The notes beneath the pieces are model-generated. The model was not told where the DNA came from, did no database searches, and saw only the letters and a list, made by a program, of their open reading frames with translations. The translations under genes were made by a program, and so were the position numbers. A stretch of 60,746 bases of DNA from positions 1 through 60,746 of the IMG/VR virus record IMGVR_UViG_3300049491_000195; one strand, 5' to 3'. This document shows positions 7,549 through 16,050 of this stretch, piece by piece (position 1 is the stretch's first letter; every line of letters begins with the position of its first letter). This DNA comes from a virus.

Positions 7549-8372
7549 ATTTCAAAGTCTTTTGCTTCATCAAACGAGCGTTTAAATCCGGATGCGTGTT
7601 CGTGTCCGCCACCGCCGAATTGTACAGCAATTTCGCCTACATGTATACCGCCTTCTAAGGACCTAAGCCCAAACTCGCGATGTGTTGGTTTGTCGTAATA
7701 ATACGCCGCAAACGGTTCATTTTCCGCCAGTAGCATACACATATCCGAACCATATTGATAGGGCACGTTGGCACATGGCACATTGTATCCTGCGATGTTC
7801 ATTCGCCTGACCACAACACCCATGAGTTCGCGGACGTCTTTCGCCATCCTTCGCTCAATTGCCGTTCCTTCTAGGATTTGCTGATCCAAACGCTGGTTCA
7901 TTAGCATATTCCAATTTTCAAATGTATATGCGTAACTGAACATATTGGCAGCAATTTCGCGTGTACCAGGAAGGTTAAATTTCCAACGGTCGCGGTCGTC
8001 AACGTGTTTGATTATGTCCGGAACGTCTGCATTAGGGAAGAAATACTTCCACGTAAGCATTGCACCACTCTCGGTGTTTTCCGGACTATAGAATTTTTCT
8101 AACTTGGGAGATTCAAAACCAGCCATTGCCTTGATAGCTGTGTCATGGTGGTCTATGTGGATGACCTTAAAGGCCTTCGCCACAATCTCTTCCATGATCT
8201 CACGTGAGTAACTGAAATCTACAATAAAGACAATCTTGCCAGTTACATCTGGTGGAGAATCTCTGTAGAACCCTGCGTGGAATGCTGTGTTAGGATGAAC
8301 TTTCTTTACGACCCAGGCTGCGGTAAATCCGTCAGCGCAATTTCCGTGATATATGCATAACTTCTGGATCAT
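7545..8372 (-). CDS. DHH-family phosphoesterase
   Basis: This 275-aa protein has the metal-binding motifs of the DHH superfamily (RecJ, NrnA, pAp phosphatase): YHGNCADGFTAAW (D14), IVDFSYS (about 51-56) and the name-giving IDHHDT (73-78). A C-terminal GGGGHEHASGFKR is the DHHA1 substrate-binding glycine motif. It should cleave a phosphodiester or phosphomonoester in a short nucleotide, such as nanoRNA or pAp, with Mn2+. A role in recycling short RNAs or degrading signalling dinucleotides during infection is inference. Confidence 0.8.
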   Translation of the reverse strand: MIQKLCIYHGNCADGFTAAWVVKKVHPNTAFHAGFYRDSPPDVTGKIVFIVDFSYSREIMEEIVAKAFKVIHIDHHDTAIKAMAGFESPKLEKFYSPENTESGAMLTWKYFFPNADVPDIIKHVDDRDRWKFNLPGTREIAANMFSYAYTFENWNMLMNQRLDQQILEGTAIERRMAKDVRELMGVVVRRMNIAGYNVPCANVPYQYGSDMCMLLAENEPFAAYYYDKPTHREFGLRSLEGGIHVGEIAVQFGGGGHEHASGFKRSFDEAKDFEI

Positions 8373-8587
8373 TCATTTCCCTCTAACACAACCTGGAGGG
8401 ATGCCTTTGCAAATATATCAAAGCGTTCTCTGTTCGCATCGATGAATTGCTCTGCCATCAGCAACGCAACTCCATCAACATTTCCAACGCCTATTTCTTC
8501 AATGTTCTTTGTGTAACTTTCTAACGCAAGTTGAATTGCGGAAACGGCTTCTTGAGCTGTTACGGGATAAACTGTCAAATCTCTCAT
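8369..8587 (-). CDS. Small hypothetical protein, 72 aa
   Basis: Helical, acidic protein beginning MRDLTVYPVTAQEAVSAIQL. It overlaps the DHH gene by 4 nt and touches the next gene by 1 nt, consistent with coupling. No family recognised. Confidence 0.6.
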   Translation of the reverse strand: MRDLTVYPVTAQEAVSAIQLALESYTKNIEEIGVGNVDGVALLMAEQFIDANRERFDIFAKASLQVVLEGNE

Positions 8588-8820
8588 TATCTTCCTTTCT
8601 TACTTTTAGCATTTTTATGCCTTACTATACGCCCATATGGCCGTCGAGGTCTAGATACGTATTTTGGAGATTGATCAGTGAACATGGAATGTGCCAAAAT
8701 CATACCATTGGCCATTCCATGCATATAATCTACAGCATTGCCGGAACCATCGATACAATTTTTTTGTGTACCTATCAATGATTCTAGCAATGAAAGTTTT
8801 TCTTGTAGAGTCTTATTCAT
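8587..8820 (-). CDS. Small hypothetical protein with basic tail, 77 aa
   Basis: Helical first half with HGMANGMILAHSMF, then a strongly basic tail (SRPRRPYGRIVRHKNAKSKKGR has its core in residues 56-77), which could bind nucleic acid. It overlaps the DpdA-like gene by 8 nt. Unknown function. Confidence 0.6.
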   Translation of the reverse strand: MNKTLQEKLSLLESLIGTQKNCIDGSGNAVDYMHGMANGMILAHSMFTDQSPKYVSRPRRPYGRIVRHKNAKSKKGR

Positions 8821-10414
8821 CTAACTTTGATAGAGCTTCCGTCTTTGACTCTGCCTTCATTACAAGGTTTAGGTTTGCATCAATATCAATTAATGACTCT
8901 GCTGTTATCTCCTGAAGAACTTTTTCTTCCTTAATTTTACCAAAGATTGAATCAAATTCAGTTACAACCTTCTTATCACCGAAGCTTACATATTTTAGAA
9001 AAGAATCATGTTCCTTCAACATGGTATAGGGATCCGGCAACAACGGGTCTAGCAATACTTCAACAAATTTATTAAAATAGATGATAGAATTAGGAAGAAA
9101 CTTGCTTAACTTTACACCCTTAGATCTGCACTGGTCCCAATCAGAGACAAGAAATTCTTCGGGATCTCTGGTTGCATAATCTAAGTCAGCCAATCTATTC
9201 ACTTCCTGAATAGCCTGAATATGATTGTACACATTATGTGCCATTACCAATGCGTAAGTGGTTGTATCCCAGCTTGTCTTCCCTTCTTTACCATGTTTGT
9301 TTAGATCACCGGGACCCATTACGCATAGATCACCCAGTGTCAATCTTTCCATGATGGGTCCCTGGAAGGGCGCACCGGCAGTGCTGCCCTTCAATGACTT
9401 ATCATCAATTCCTCTGCCCATCGCATATGTAAGCTGATGCGGACTAAATTTATTGTAATTGTATGAAAGTGCATAACCACCTGCTGCAACAAAGGGAGAT
9501 GCGGCATCGAAACTAATATTGATGTTAGGATTATCGTGCTTTCGAAGTTGTCGTTCAATAGATGTTAAGTAACACGCCCAATCAAGCCTACCAATTCCCA
9601 AAAAGTGAATCCAATCCTTATCCTTAAGTAGCCCATCACGACGTAGATCAAGAATGCGCTCCAGAACGGTATACATGTTCTTCATGTTGATACCCGCAAA
9701 TGCCCATCCCTCTAAAGTACGATCACTTGTGTAATCCATTTTTTCCACTTCAGATGGAATGCTGAACTTCTTTACACACTCGTACCATGTCCTTGAGTTT
9801 TCATTACTGCTGCCCGACAGTACATTTAGGAACTTTGTCGCGCCCGGCACACGATGTTTCATAAAATAATGAAGATTGTATTCTGTAACTTCAAGACAGT
9901 CTTCAAATTTTGTGAGGCCAGTTTTCTCACTCAATGGTGGGAGTGCGGCAAACGCCGGAACATCGAGCGTCATTGACCAATCTGCAGTGTGTTCAAGGTA
10001 TCGAAGAATTTCTTCTCTTAGTTTATCACCGGCCGGAGTCTTAACAGTTGCCCAATCAAGTTTGATAACGCCTGTAGCAATTTGGAAACCACCGGAGTCA
10101 CCGATTAGAATTGTATCCTTATCTCTTTTGTGAATCATTGGTTCTCTAGCATCACACTTAGATAGATTTCTCTCAGCGTGGCCGGCCGAATATAATCCAA
10201 ATTTATAGTTAAAGTAACTATAGTCTGGATCAAAGAAATTAAGACCTTGTAGGCCAAATTCGAAATTTTTTGGCAGACGCGCCTGCGGCACAAATTTTTC
10301 GTCTGCCAAATCCTTGCCCAGGTGTGTAGTATAAAAACCACTGATAGCAGGCAGGTATTTTGCCCAACCACCAGCAATGTGTCGTTCTGTGAAATTTACT
10401 ATGTTTTTTGTCAT
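8813..10414 (-). CDS. DpdA/TGT-like 7-deazaguanine transglycosylase
   Basis: A 533-aa protein with the tRNA-guanine transglycosylase signature GDSGGFQ at 105-111 (D106 matches the substrate-binding Asp of TGT). FDAASPF near D303 is in the place of the nucleophilic Asp, and LNVLSGSSNENSRTW resembles the family's ligand-binding segment. Phage and island DpdA proteins of this superfamily insert preQ0 or related bases into DNA rather than tRNA. Length well above bacterial TGT (about 375) fits DpdA. With queE and a QueD-like gene on the same strand, it probably builds deazaguanine-modified phage DNA. Which derivative is made cannot be read from this window. Confidence 0.75.
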   Translation of the reverse strand: MTKNIVNFTERHIAGGWAKYLPAISGFYTTHLGKDLADEKFVPQARLPKNFEFGLQGLNFFDPDYSYFNYKFGLYSAGHAERNLSKCDAREPMIHKRDKDTILIGDSGGFQIATGVIKLDWATVKTPAGDKLREEILRYLEHTADWSMTLDVPAFAALPPLSEKTGLTKFEDCLEVTEYNLHYFMKHRVPGATKFLNVLSGSSNENSRTWYECVKKFSIPSEVEKMDYTSDRTLEGWAFAGINMKNMYTVLERILDLRRDGLLKDKDWIHFLGIGRLDWACYLTSIERQLRKHDNPNINISFDAASPFVAAGGYALSYNYNKFSPHQLTYAMGRGIDDKSLKGSTAGAPFQGPIMERLTLGDLCVMGPGDLNKHGKEGKTSWDTTTYALVMAHNVYNHIQAIQEVNRLADLDYATRDPEEFLVSDWDQCRSKGVKLSKFLPNSIIYFNKFVEVLLDPLLPDPYTMLKEHDSFLKYVSFGDKKVVTEFDSIFGKIKEEKVLQEITAESLIDIDANLNLVMKAESKTEALSKLDE

Positions 10415-10659
10415 TCTGAATCCGGAATTTCGATTAATTGATAGATGCGATATTTAGGCGGTTTGCCCGACTTCTTCTCAGTTTTATGGTCACGAGCAGT
10501 CTGTTCATTTACGTATGTACGAAATTGCTTTGCTTCTTCCATTGTACCGAAATGAACTTCGCTATGATAAGCGTAAATGCAAATAGAAGACTTGGGATCT
10601 TCTGGATCCCAAGGACGACCTACGGCATAACTAAATTTCTGTTGTTCTTTCTTCTTCAT
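10411..10659 (-). CDS. Small hypothetical protein, 82 aa
   Basis: A basic/aromatic small protein; MEEAKQFRTYVNEQ resembles the 'EDA..FR' feature of the small paralogue family at 37.5-43.4 kb, but the match is weak. It overlaps the DpdA-like gene by 4 nt. No function assigned. Confidence 0.55.
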   Translation of the reverse strand: MKKKEQQKFSYAVGRPWDPEDPKSSICIYAYHSEVHFGTMEEAKQFRTYVNEQTARDHKTEKKSGKPPKYRIYQLIEIPDSE

Positions 10660-10798
10660 TTTTATGCTCGTGCTGATAGATAAGCCTCATATGCCTGCGT
10701 ATGAATTGGAGGTCATCAAAATCTGCCCGCTCCTGAGCTAATTTCTCAAAGAGAATTTGCTCAGATTTGGGATCAATAGATTCTGGTAACTCTGGCAT
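10631..10798 (-). CDS. Small protein directly downstream of the clamp, 55 aa
   Basis: An open frame from the ATG at 10798 (TAATG overlap with the clamp stop) to TAG at 10631. The product starts MPELPESIDPKSEQILFEKL and is helical and acidic with a basic middle (RRHMRLIYQHEHK). The tight coupling to the clamp and the absence of other coding signal in the gap support it. In T4, small gp45-linked genes also follow the clamp, but I see no specific homology. Confidence 0.6.
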   Translation of the reverse strand: MPELPESIDPKSEQILFEKLAQERADFDDLQFIRRHMRLIYQHEHKNEEERTTEI

Positions 10799-11529
10799 TA
10801 AGTCTTGCTTGCCGGAAGGATATAACTGTAACGACCGATGCCGCTGTCGATATCAATCTTCATCGCACCCATATCTGAGAAATGAAGTGTAACATCTTCG
10901 GTGTCGTTAAGTTTCAGAATGCTCAGTACCTGTGAAAGAGGCCACGACCATTGATGCTTCAATGCGCCAGTAATTCCCTTCGCAAACGGGAGGTTGGTTC
11001 TGTCTGTTGGACCGCTACCAATTGAGAAGTTCAGTGTGTCTCCCTTTGTGGAAACAATGAAACGCTTCTCGGCACCACCCAATACACCTGCATATTGGTT
11101 CAAACGATCAACCTTAGCCTTTTCTGGCTTTAGTGTAACGTTCCATGTTGCACCCTTGAATGGCGGAACCTTGATTTGTTCATTTGCCATTGTTTCGCCC
11201 ATGAAGCGATATGATGCAACATCACCTTCCAAGTCATCGAACTTGAGTTCTGTGGGTACAGAAGCGCCAGCTCTAACTTCTTCGTCTACCGTAACTGTAG
11301 ACTTATCGTGAAGGTCCATAAAGCCCTTCAGTAATCCCAATCTTGACAATCCCACAGTGGATTGCAATTCCTTGATTGGTTGATACATTTCGCCATACAG
11401 TACCACAGTCTTGTCTGCATCGATTGCTTCAATCTTTGCATCAGTTGCAGTACCAATTAGCTTTACCATTTCTACGAAGCCCAGCGAATGTGTGTGCTTC
11501 ACAATATCTTTAAGTGAATCTAGTAACAT
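10798..11529 (-). CDS. Sliding clamp, gp45-like
   Basis: A 243-aa protein of about T4 gp45 size (228). The clamp trimer tethers polymerase to DNA and, in T4, also activates late transcription. The segment LSRLGLLKGFMDLHDK, the DLEGDVASYRFMGETM block and the C-terminal SDMGAMKIDIDSGIGRYSYILP resemble gp45-type clamps. It lies next to the polymerase gene, as expected for a replication module. Its ATG overlaps the end of the 71-aa ORF by 20 nt and is preceded by AAAGGAAG. Confidence 0.75.
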   Translation of the reverse strand: MLLDSLKDIVKHTHSLGFVEMVKLIGTATDAKIEAIDADKTVVLYGEMYQPIKELQSTVGLSRLGLLKGFMDLHDKSTVTVDEEVRAGASVPTELKFDDLEGDVASYRFMGETMANEQIKVPPFKGATWNVTLKPEKAKVDRLNQYAGVLGGAEKRFIVSTKGDTLNFSIGSGPTDRTNLPFAKGITGALKHQWSWPLSQVLSILKLNDTEDVTLHFSDMGAMKIDIDSGIGRYSYILPASKT

Positions 11530-11725
11530 TTTCTTCCTTTATGAAAACGGGTAGAAGTATCCAGTCAAAAAAGACATGAGATTTTAGAAAATTTTCTAAA
11601 TCTCCTGAATACAATCTTTCACATGTTAGTTTTGTTTGTCCGCCAATAATGCCGTAGGTAAGATAATACAATATACCGTCTGTGCCATTAAGCTTCTTTA
11701 ATTGTTCTGAAAAATATTCTTTCAT
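11510..11725 (-). CDS. Small hypothetical protein at a predicted leaderless start, 71 aa
   Basis: The product (MKEYFSEQLKKLNGTDGIL...) is helical then hydrophobic and is not recognised. A near-perfect sigma70 promoter ends 5 nt before the ATG, so the predicted transcript would begin at the start codon itself and no Shine-Dalgarno is possible. Either the protein is made from a leaderless mRNA or this stretch is only the 5' leader of the clamp gene. Confidence 0.45.
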   Translation of the reverse strand: MKEYFSEQLKKLNGTDGILYYLTYGIIGGQTKLTCERLYSGDLENFLKSHVFFDWILLPVFIKEENVTRFT

Positions 11726-11730
11726 ACCCT

Positions 11731-11759
11731 AGTATACAGAGTCTGTTACAGAATGTCAA
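11731..11759 (-). promoter_or_regulatory. sigma70-type promoter for the clamp unit
   Basis: Minus strand TTGACA, 17 bp spacer, TATACT. Both hexamers are at or one base from consensus. It drives the 71-aa ORF and the clamp gene. Confidence 0.85.
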
Positions 11760-11764
11760 GGTGT

Positions 11765-14716
11765 TCACATGGCGCTGAAGTCAAACAATGTCTCCAAATG
11801 TGCGTGCTCTTTGTTGGTACGGCTTAGGTCCCACTTCAGCACACCGAGCAAGTTCTCAACCTTCTTGTCAACAATACCAGCCTGCATGCCGTCGGTGTCG
11901 AATGGTAGGTTTAAGAACCAATCCGGTAAGTGTGCCTCGTCTACAGGATAGGCAATGCTGCTTAGATAGTTTTCTGGTGTCTCTCTTAGCTTGCAAACAA
12001 TAATCTTCTGTCCGTCAATAATCCGCATGGCATGTTGATCCATGTTGATTTCCTTCATTCTATTCCATGCAAGACTTGCTGTAACGTGTCCCGGAACATG
12101 CAGGTTACCCATATCAATACCCTTTAGTTTCTTGATACCAGCTTCCTCAATCTTGTCTCGATAGAATGTTAGCTTGTTAACTGCTCGTGGAGTACCTTGT
12201 TGCCAAGGCTTCATGTCTTCGAACTTTTCCTTGAATAAACGGATCTTATCAATAACTGCTGCTTCACCCTTATCGCACAATGTATCCATCAAAATATCTG
12301 ATAGGAACTCTTGTACGAACTTAGGAGTATCTGCGCGCTTCAAGTCCAGACCCATAGCCTTAACTTTACCTGGCTTACCACCAACGTCGAGTCGGATTCC
12401 GTCCTTGTCATACATCAAACAAGCATAACGCTTCTTAACCATCCAAATGCCACTTACAGAAACAGTTTCACGTGAGCTTGCAATAACACCAGTTGAACGC
12501 TTAACTGGAACATTTAGCTTGCCAAGCAAGAACTCTGGGAACGTTGCAGAAACCGCCTTCGCTAGGTCGTTATACAATGCAATGATACTTTCCTTAGACC
12601 AGTCAATATTACCGTTCTCAATTTCTGACTTAAGAATTGGATACGCGGAGAAATAGCACGAGTCTGTATCACCGTAAACAATGGCATCACCGTAGTGGTC
12701 ATAATCGCCAGTCATCATCTCGTTGGTTTTGGCTGCCATGTGCTTGGTAATTGTTCTACCAGTCAATGTTGTGGATTGACCCAGACGCTGGTCGAAGAAT
12801 CTGCTACCTGCATTCAACAAAGCGCCGTAAGCGGAGTTCAAGTTAATCTTCTTTACCAACTGACGCTTATCCCAATATCCAATAATGCGCTTCAAGTCCT
12901 TTTGGTTACGGTGAATAGCCTTACCATCCTTAACCATTAGGTTGTGTTGGTTCATGTACTGAACAACTCTAGCCTTGTGTCCTTCAGACACAATTTCCTT
13001 CAATTTTGTAGGCTTGTAGGACTCGGCGTCAACGTAGGGGTTGGCCTTAATGCCGGCATCGGAGATATCGTCATTTGTGAACAAATTATCAGGTACAAGT
13101 ACACCTTCTATCTTAGCATTGTCCTCGATGTCTGTGTAGTTGGTCATAATTTTCTGCAAGACCTTACGCTCGTTGTACCAACGAGTCAATAGTCTTGGAA
13201 TCACGCCTTCTACGTCAGTCTTGAAAATAGTACCATTGGCACTAATGCACCATGGCTGTCCACTTTCAAAGATCAAGTCATAAAGTTCCTTACCTGTAAC
13301 TTCAAACTCACTACCGTCTTCCATGTCAAGGATTAGCTTGGTACCAATATCCTTGTTATAGAACTCTTCCATTTCTAGAACATTGAATCTGTCGTTCCAC
13401 CATTGTGCGAATGTATGCTTACCGCCCTTAGATTCATAATCAGCAATAGCCTGGTTGGTACGATCAAGACGAATCTGCCCAACAATAGTTTCTGGGCTCA
13501 TATTCAGTGTTCTAATAACAGATGGATATAATGACTTCATGTCAGTGGATGCGATCCAGCGGTGAAATCCCTTACGTGGGTTCGCTACCCAACCGCCTGC
13601 TGCGCGAGTAGCTGTTTCATCATGCCCACGCTTCTTATCGGGACATACTTCACCGCAGCTATGCGCTTCAACAAGAACAGCCTGGTCTGTAACTGCTACC
13701 GCACCCATTGTTGTTTGAATAAGCACGCAGGTACCGTGTGCAATGGAATTTGCCAATTCAATGAATTGCAACTTCTTGTCAAGTCTGTCCAACAACCGTG
13801 TATCTTGAATGTTATACTCTAAGAACCTCTTAAAATCGTCATTGTATAATTCGTCAAGTGTACCTTCATACGCAATCTTACTTTCACCCAATTCCGTGTC
13901 GGCAATTGCGTTCAGTGCATAACTGTGACGTTCTTCATAGTTGTATTTCTTGTAGATTTGCATGTAGTCCACATGAACACGACCAATCAAGTCATATGTT
14001 TGTGCAGCCTTACCGCCACGTTCAAATTCGCGTGGTTTTGGTTCTTGATCCCACAAGCATAGTTTCCTAGCCTCATGTCGGCCCAGGGCTTTCTTGATAC
14101 GATTTACAACATAGGGAATATCATACGCTTCACTGTTCCAACCACTAAGAATGTCTGCATCTTCAATAACGGACATGAATGCTTGTAGCATTTCACCTTC
14201 GGACTTGAATAGCACAACATTGCCAACACTTTCGGCAATTTCTTGTGCTTCGTCCCATGTGAGTGTTTCTGGTGGTACAGCCAAACAAATAATTTCATCA
14301 ATCCACTGTAAGTGTACAGATATGGATGTGATGTAATTGTCTGCATCCGATGCTTCCGACCAGCCCGATTCTTTATCGAAACTTGTTTCAATGTCGAAGA
14401 AAGCGATGTTTAGTGCCGGTGCTTCAGAATGTAGGTAATTCTGTTCAATGCAACGGAAGATGGGATCAACATCCGACTCCCATCGTTTGACGTTACCAGA
14501 AAGAGATTTAACCAGTTTTTGTTTTTCTACAAAGGTTCGTGGAACTACCTTCTTTACGACATCGCCGTAAATAGATTTATGTGAACCTTTGGGATCATTA
14601 ATAAAGAAATGGTAATCAGGTGCGTATTCCTTGTAAACGCGCTTGCCGTTTACTCTTTCTACTACCTTGATTACCTCTTGATCGCCACCGCGTTTGAAAA
14701 GGCAATCTACGTACAT
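11765..14716 (-). CDS. Family-B DNA polymerase, gp43-like
   Basis: A 983-aa replicative polymerase, slightly longer than T4 gp43 (898). The 3'-5' exonuclease Exo I motif is FFDIETSF (D108, E110), with YDIPYVVNR and YNIQDTRLLDRL as later exonuclease motifs. Polymerase motif A is TDMKSLYPSV (D392), motif B is KINLNSAYGALLN (about 624-635), and motif C is YGDTDSCYF (D683, D685), so both activities look intact. The C-terminus probably carries the clamp-interacting tail (ETLFDFSAM). The stop overlaps no gene; a sigma70 promoter for the clamp lies inside the short gap that follows. Confidence 0.95.
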   Translation of the reverse strand: MYVDCLFKRGGDQEVIKVVERVNGKRVYKEYAPDYHFFINDPKGSHKSIYGDVVKKVVPRTFVEKQKLVKSLSGNVKRWESDVDPIFRCIEQNYLHSEAPALNIAFFDIETSFDKESGWSEASDADNYITSISVHLQWIDEIICLAVPPETLTWDEAQEIAESVGNVVLFKSEGEMLQAFMSVIEDADILSGWNSEAYDIPYVVNRIKKALGRHEARKLCLWDQEPKPREFERGGKAAQTYDLIGRVHVDYMQIYKKYNYEERHSYALNAIADTELGESKIAYEGTLDELYNDDFKRFLEYNIQDTRLLDRLDKKLQFIELANSIAHGTCVLIQTTMGAVAVTDQAVLVEAHSCGEVCPDKKRGHDETATRAAGGWVANPRKGFHRWIASTDMKSLYPSVIRTLNMSPETIVGQIRLDRTNQAIADYESKGGKHTFAQWWNDRFNVLEMEEFYNKDIGTKLILDMEDGSEFEVTGKELYDLIFESGQPWCISANGTIFKTDVEGVIPRLLTRWYNERKVLQKIMTNYTDIEDNAKIEGVLVPDNLFTNDDISDAGIKANPYVDAESYKPTKLKEIVSEGHKARVVQYMNQHNLMVKDGKAIHRNQKDLKRIIGYWDKRQLVKKINLNSAYGALLNAGSRFFDQRLGQSTTLTGRTITKHMAAKTNEMMTGDYDHYGDAIVYGDTDSCYFSAYPILKSEIENGNIDWSKESIIALYNDLAKAVSATFPEFLLGKLNVPVKRSTGVIASSRETVSVSGIWMVKKRYACLMYDKDGIRLDVGGKPGKVKAMGLDLKRADTPKFVQEFLSDILMDTLCDKGEAAVIDKIRLFKEKFEDMKPWQQGTPRAVNKLTFYRDKIEEAGIKKLKGIDMGNLHVPGHVTASLAWNRMKEINMDQHAMRIIDGQKIIVCKLRETPENYLSSIAYPVDEAHLPDWFLNLPFDTDGMQAGIVDKKVENLLGVLKWDLSRTNKEHAHLETLFDFSAM

Positions 14717-14967
14717 TAACCTAGCCCTGCCGCTTTGTACAGCTCTTCTAGAGTTTCAACGTCTTCACGCTTATCATTCATATCACCCTTCTGGCAAATC
14801 TTGATAAGCTTGTTTAGGATTGCAGGCTTGACTTCTAATTCTTCTGCGATTGCTTTTACGGTTTCGCTTAGACCTTGTTTCAGATCTTCGCATTCTTGTA
14901 AGACTTGAACGCCGTCAGCAATGACTTGTTTCAATCGTACAACATTTTCTGGGGATAGTTTAGCCAT
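14716..14967 (-). CDS. DsbA-like dsDNA-binding protein
   Basis: An 83-aa helical protein. Its second half (KAIAEELEVKPAILNKLIKI then KREDVETLEELYKAAGLG) follows the pattern of T4 DsbA, a small double-strand DNA-binding protein that binds T4 late promoters. It lies just upstream of DNA polymerase, sharing 1 nt, and starts a unit with its own sigma70 promoter. The presence of many T4-like late promoters in this window makes this role plausible, but the similarity is from memory and short. Confidence 0.6.
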   Translation of the reverse strand: MAKLSPENVVRLKQVIADGVQVLQECEDLKQGLSETVKAIAEELEVKPAILNKLIKICQKGDMNDKREDVETLEELYKAAGLG

Positions 14968-14989
14968 TTGACTCCTCGAACTTATAGTT

Positions 14990-15010
14990 TACTTACCGTT
15001 GCAGTAAGTA
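14990..15010. promoter_or_regulatory. Inverted repeat TACTTAC-N7-GTAAGTA at the start site
   Basis: Perfect 7-bp half-sites spaced by 7 bp cover the -10 and expected start of the DsbA/polymerase promoter. The same half-site flanks the -10 of the exonuclease promoter near 46.45 kb, so this may be an operator. Confidence 0.45.
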
Positions 15011-15035
15011 TAGGCAAAACGTTTCTGAAAGTCAA
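15007..15035 (-). promoter_or_regulatory. sigma70-type promoter for DsbA-like gene and DNA polymerase
   Basis: Minus strand TTGACT, 17 bp, TATACT, followed by a roughly 35-nt leader ending in GAGGAG before the ATG. Confidence 0.85.
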
Positions 15036-15042
15036 GAATTTC

Positions 15043-15438
15043 TTACTTGCAGGCGCAGCGAGCTTCTTCTTTGCCCTGATAATCCGCTATAGCGGCTTTA
15101 ACGGCATCCTCGGCGAGAATGCTACAATGTATTTTGACCGGAGGTAGGGCGAGTTCTTCTGCAATGTGAGAATTCTTAATGCTTCCTGCCTGCTCAAGCG
15201 TCTTTCCCTTGACCCATTCTGTAACAAGAGAACTGGAAGCAATTGCCGACCCACAACCGTATGTCTTGAATTTCGCATCTTTGATGATTCCGTCTTCTAC
15301 TCTGATTTGAAGTTTCATAACATCGCCACAAGCTGGTGCTCCGACCATTCCTGTACCTACAGAAAGATCGTTCTTATCCAGTGCTCCGACATTGCGTGGG
15401 TTTTCGTAGTGATCTAATACTTTTTCAGAATATGCCAT
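15043..15438 (-). CDS. iscU: IscU-like iron-sulphur cluster scaffold
   Basis: IscU holds nascent [2Fe-2S] clusters for transfer to client proteins. All ligand residues are visible: C37 and D39 (GAPACGD), C62 (YGCGSAI), H104 and C105 (KIHCSILAEDAVK). The LPPVK motif (about 98-102), which binds the chaperone HscA, is intact, so the protein could use host HscA/HscB and the host desulfurase. It is full length (131 aa). No iscS is in the window. An A-type carrier is at 44310-44633, and a radical-SAM enzyme (queE) that needs a cluster is in the same phage. Confidence 0.93.
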   Translation of the reverse strand: MAYSEKVLDHYENPRNVGALDKNDLSVGTGMVGAPACGDVMKLQIRVEDGIIKDAKFKTYGCGSAIASSSLVTEWVKGKTLEQAGSIKNSHIAEELALPPVKIHCSILAEDAVKAAIADYQGKEEARCACK

Positions 15439-16013
15439 TAGTAGCTTCCATATGCATTGCCAGTCAACGGATCGTTGGTGCCCTTGTACATATGTGAATC
15501 ATATCCGTGAATTGGAGATAATACACCGTTCTTCTGTGCCATGTCTGGCTCATCTTCAGTAAAACGATACATTTGGTCTGGCATAACTCTCTTAAACCAT
15601 TCAACGATGAGCGGACGAACGTCTAGGCCAGGGTTGCTGGATTCTAACGCCAATAACTGGTCATTAAGTTCATCATCTTCAATGATTTCCTGTATGTAGA
15701 TTGGTGCTACAACCGCAGGAATTGGCCTTTCCATCATTTTCTTTACTACTTCAAAATCATCATAAGAAAGAGGAAGTTTAGTAACCGCTTCAGCTACTGC
15801 ATGAACACGCGGCATAGCATTTCTCAACTCATAATAATCATCACGCAGGCGTGATTTTAGGAACTCTCTACCAGCTTGACTGGTCTTAGGGTCCATAATC
15901 TTGTCAACATATGTATCCATGCGTCTTTGCAACGCATCAATTTGTCGAACAACTTGCGGAGAGAGGCTCCTATCAGAAGCCCCTTTTGGTAATAATATTT
16001 CTACAATTCGCAT
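15438..16013 (-). CDS. Hypothetical late protein, 191 aa
   Basis: The protein starts MRIVEILLPKGASDRSLSPQ; the MRIVEIL start resembles other phage late proteins here. The rest is helical with a hydrophobic PIPAVVAPIYIQEIIEDDEL segment and a Gly/Tyr-rich tail. A T4-type late promoter ends 4 nt before the ATG (16013), so its mRNA would be nearly leaderless. A virion or internal protein is plausible; function is unknown. Confidence 0.65.
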   Translation of the reverse strand: MRIVEILLPKGASDRSLSPQVVRQIDALQRRMDTYVDKIMDPKTSQAGREFLKSRLRDDYYELRNAMPRVHAVAEAVTKLPLSYDDFEVVKKMMERPIPAVVAPIYIQEIIEDDELNDQLLALESSNPGLDVRPLIVEWFKRVMPDQMYRFTEDEPDMAQKNGVLSPIHGYDSHMYKGTNDPLTGNAYGSY

Positions 16014-16016
16014 CTT

Positions 16017-16025
16017 GTATTTATC
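16017..16025 (-). promoter_or_regulatory. T4-type late promoter GATAAATAC
   Basis: Element ends 3 bp before the ATG of 15438-16013, putting the predicted start site at the start codon. Confidence 0.65.
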
Positions 16026-16050
16026 ACAAGATGCGGCAGATTAGAAATTA

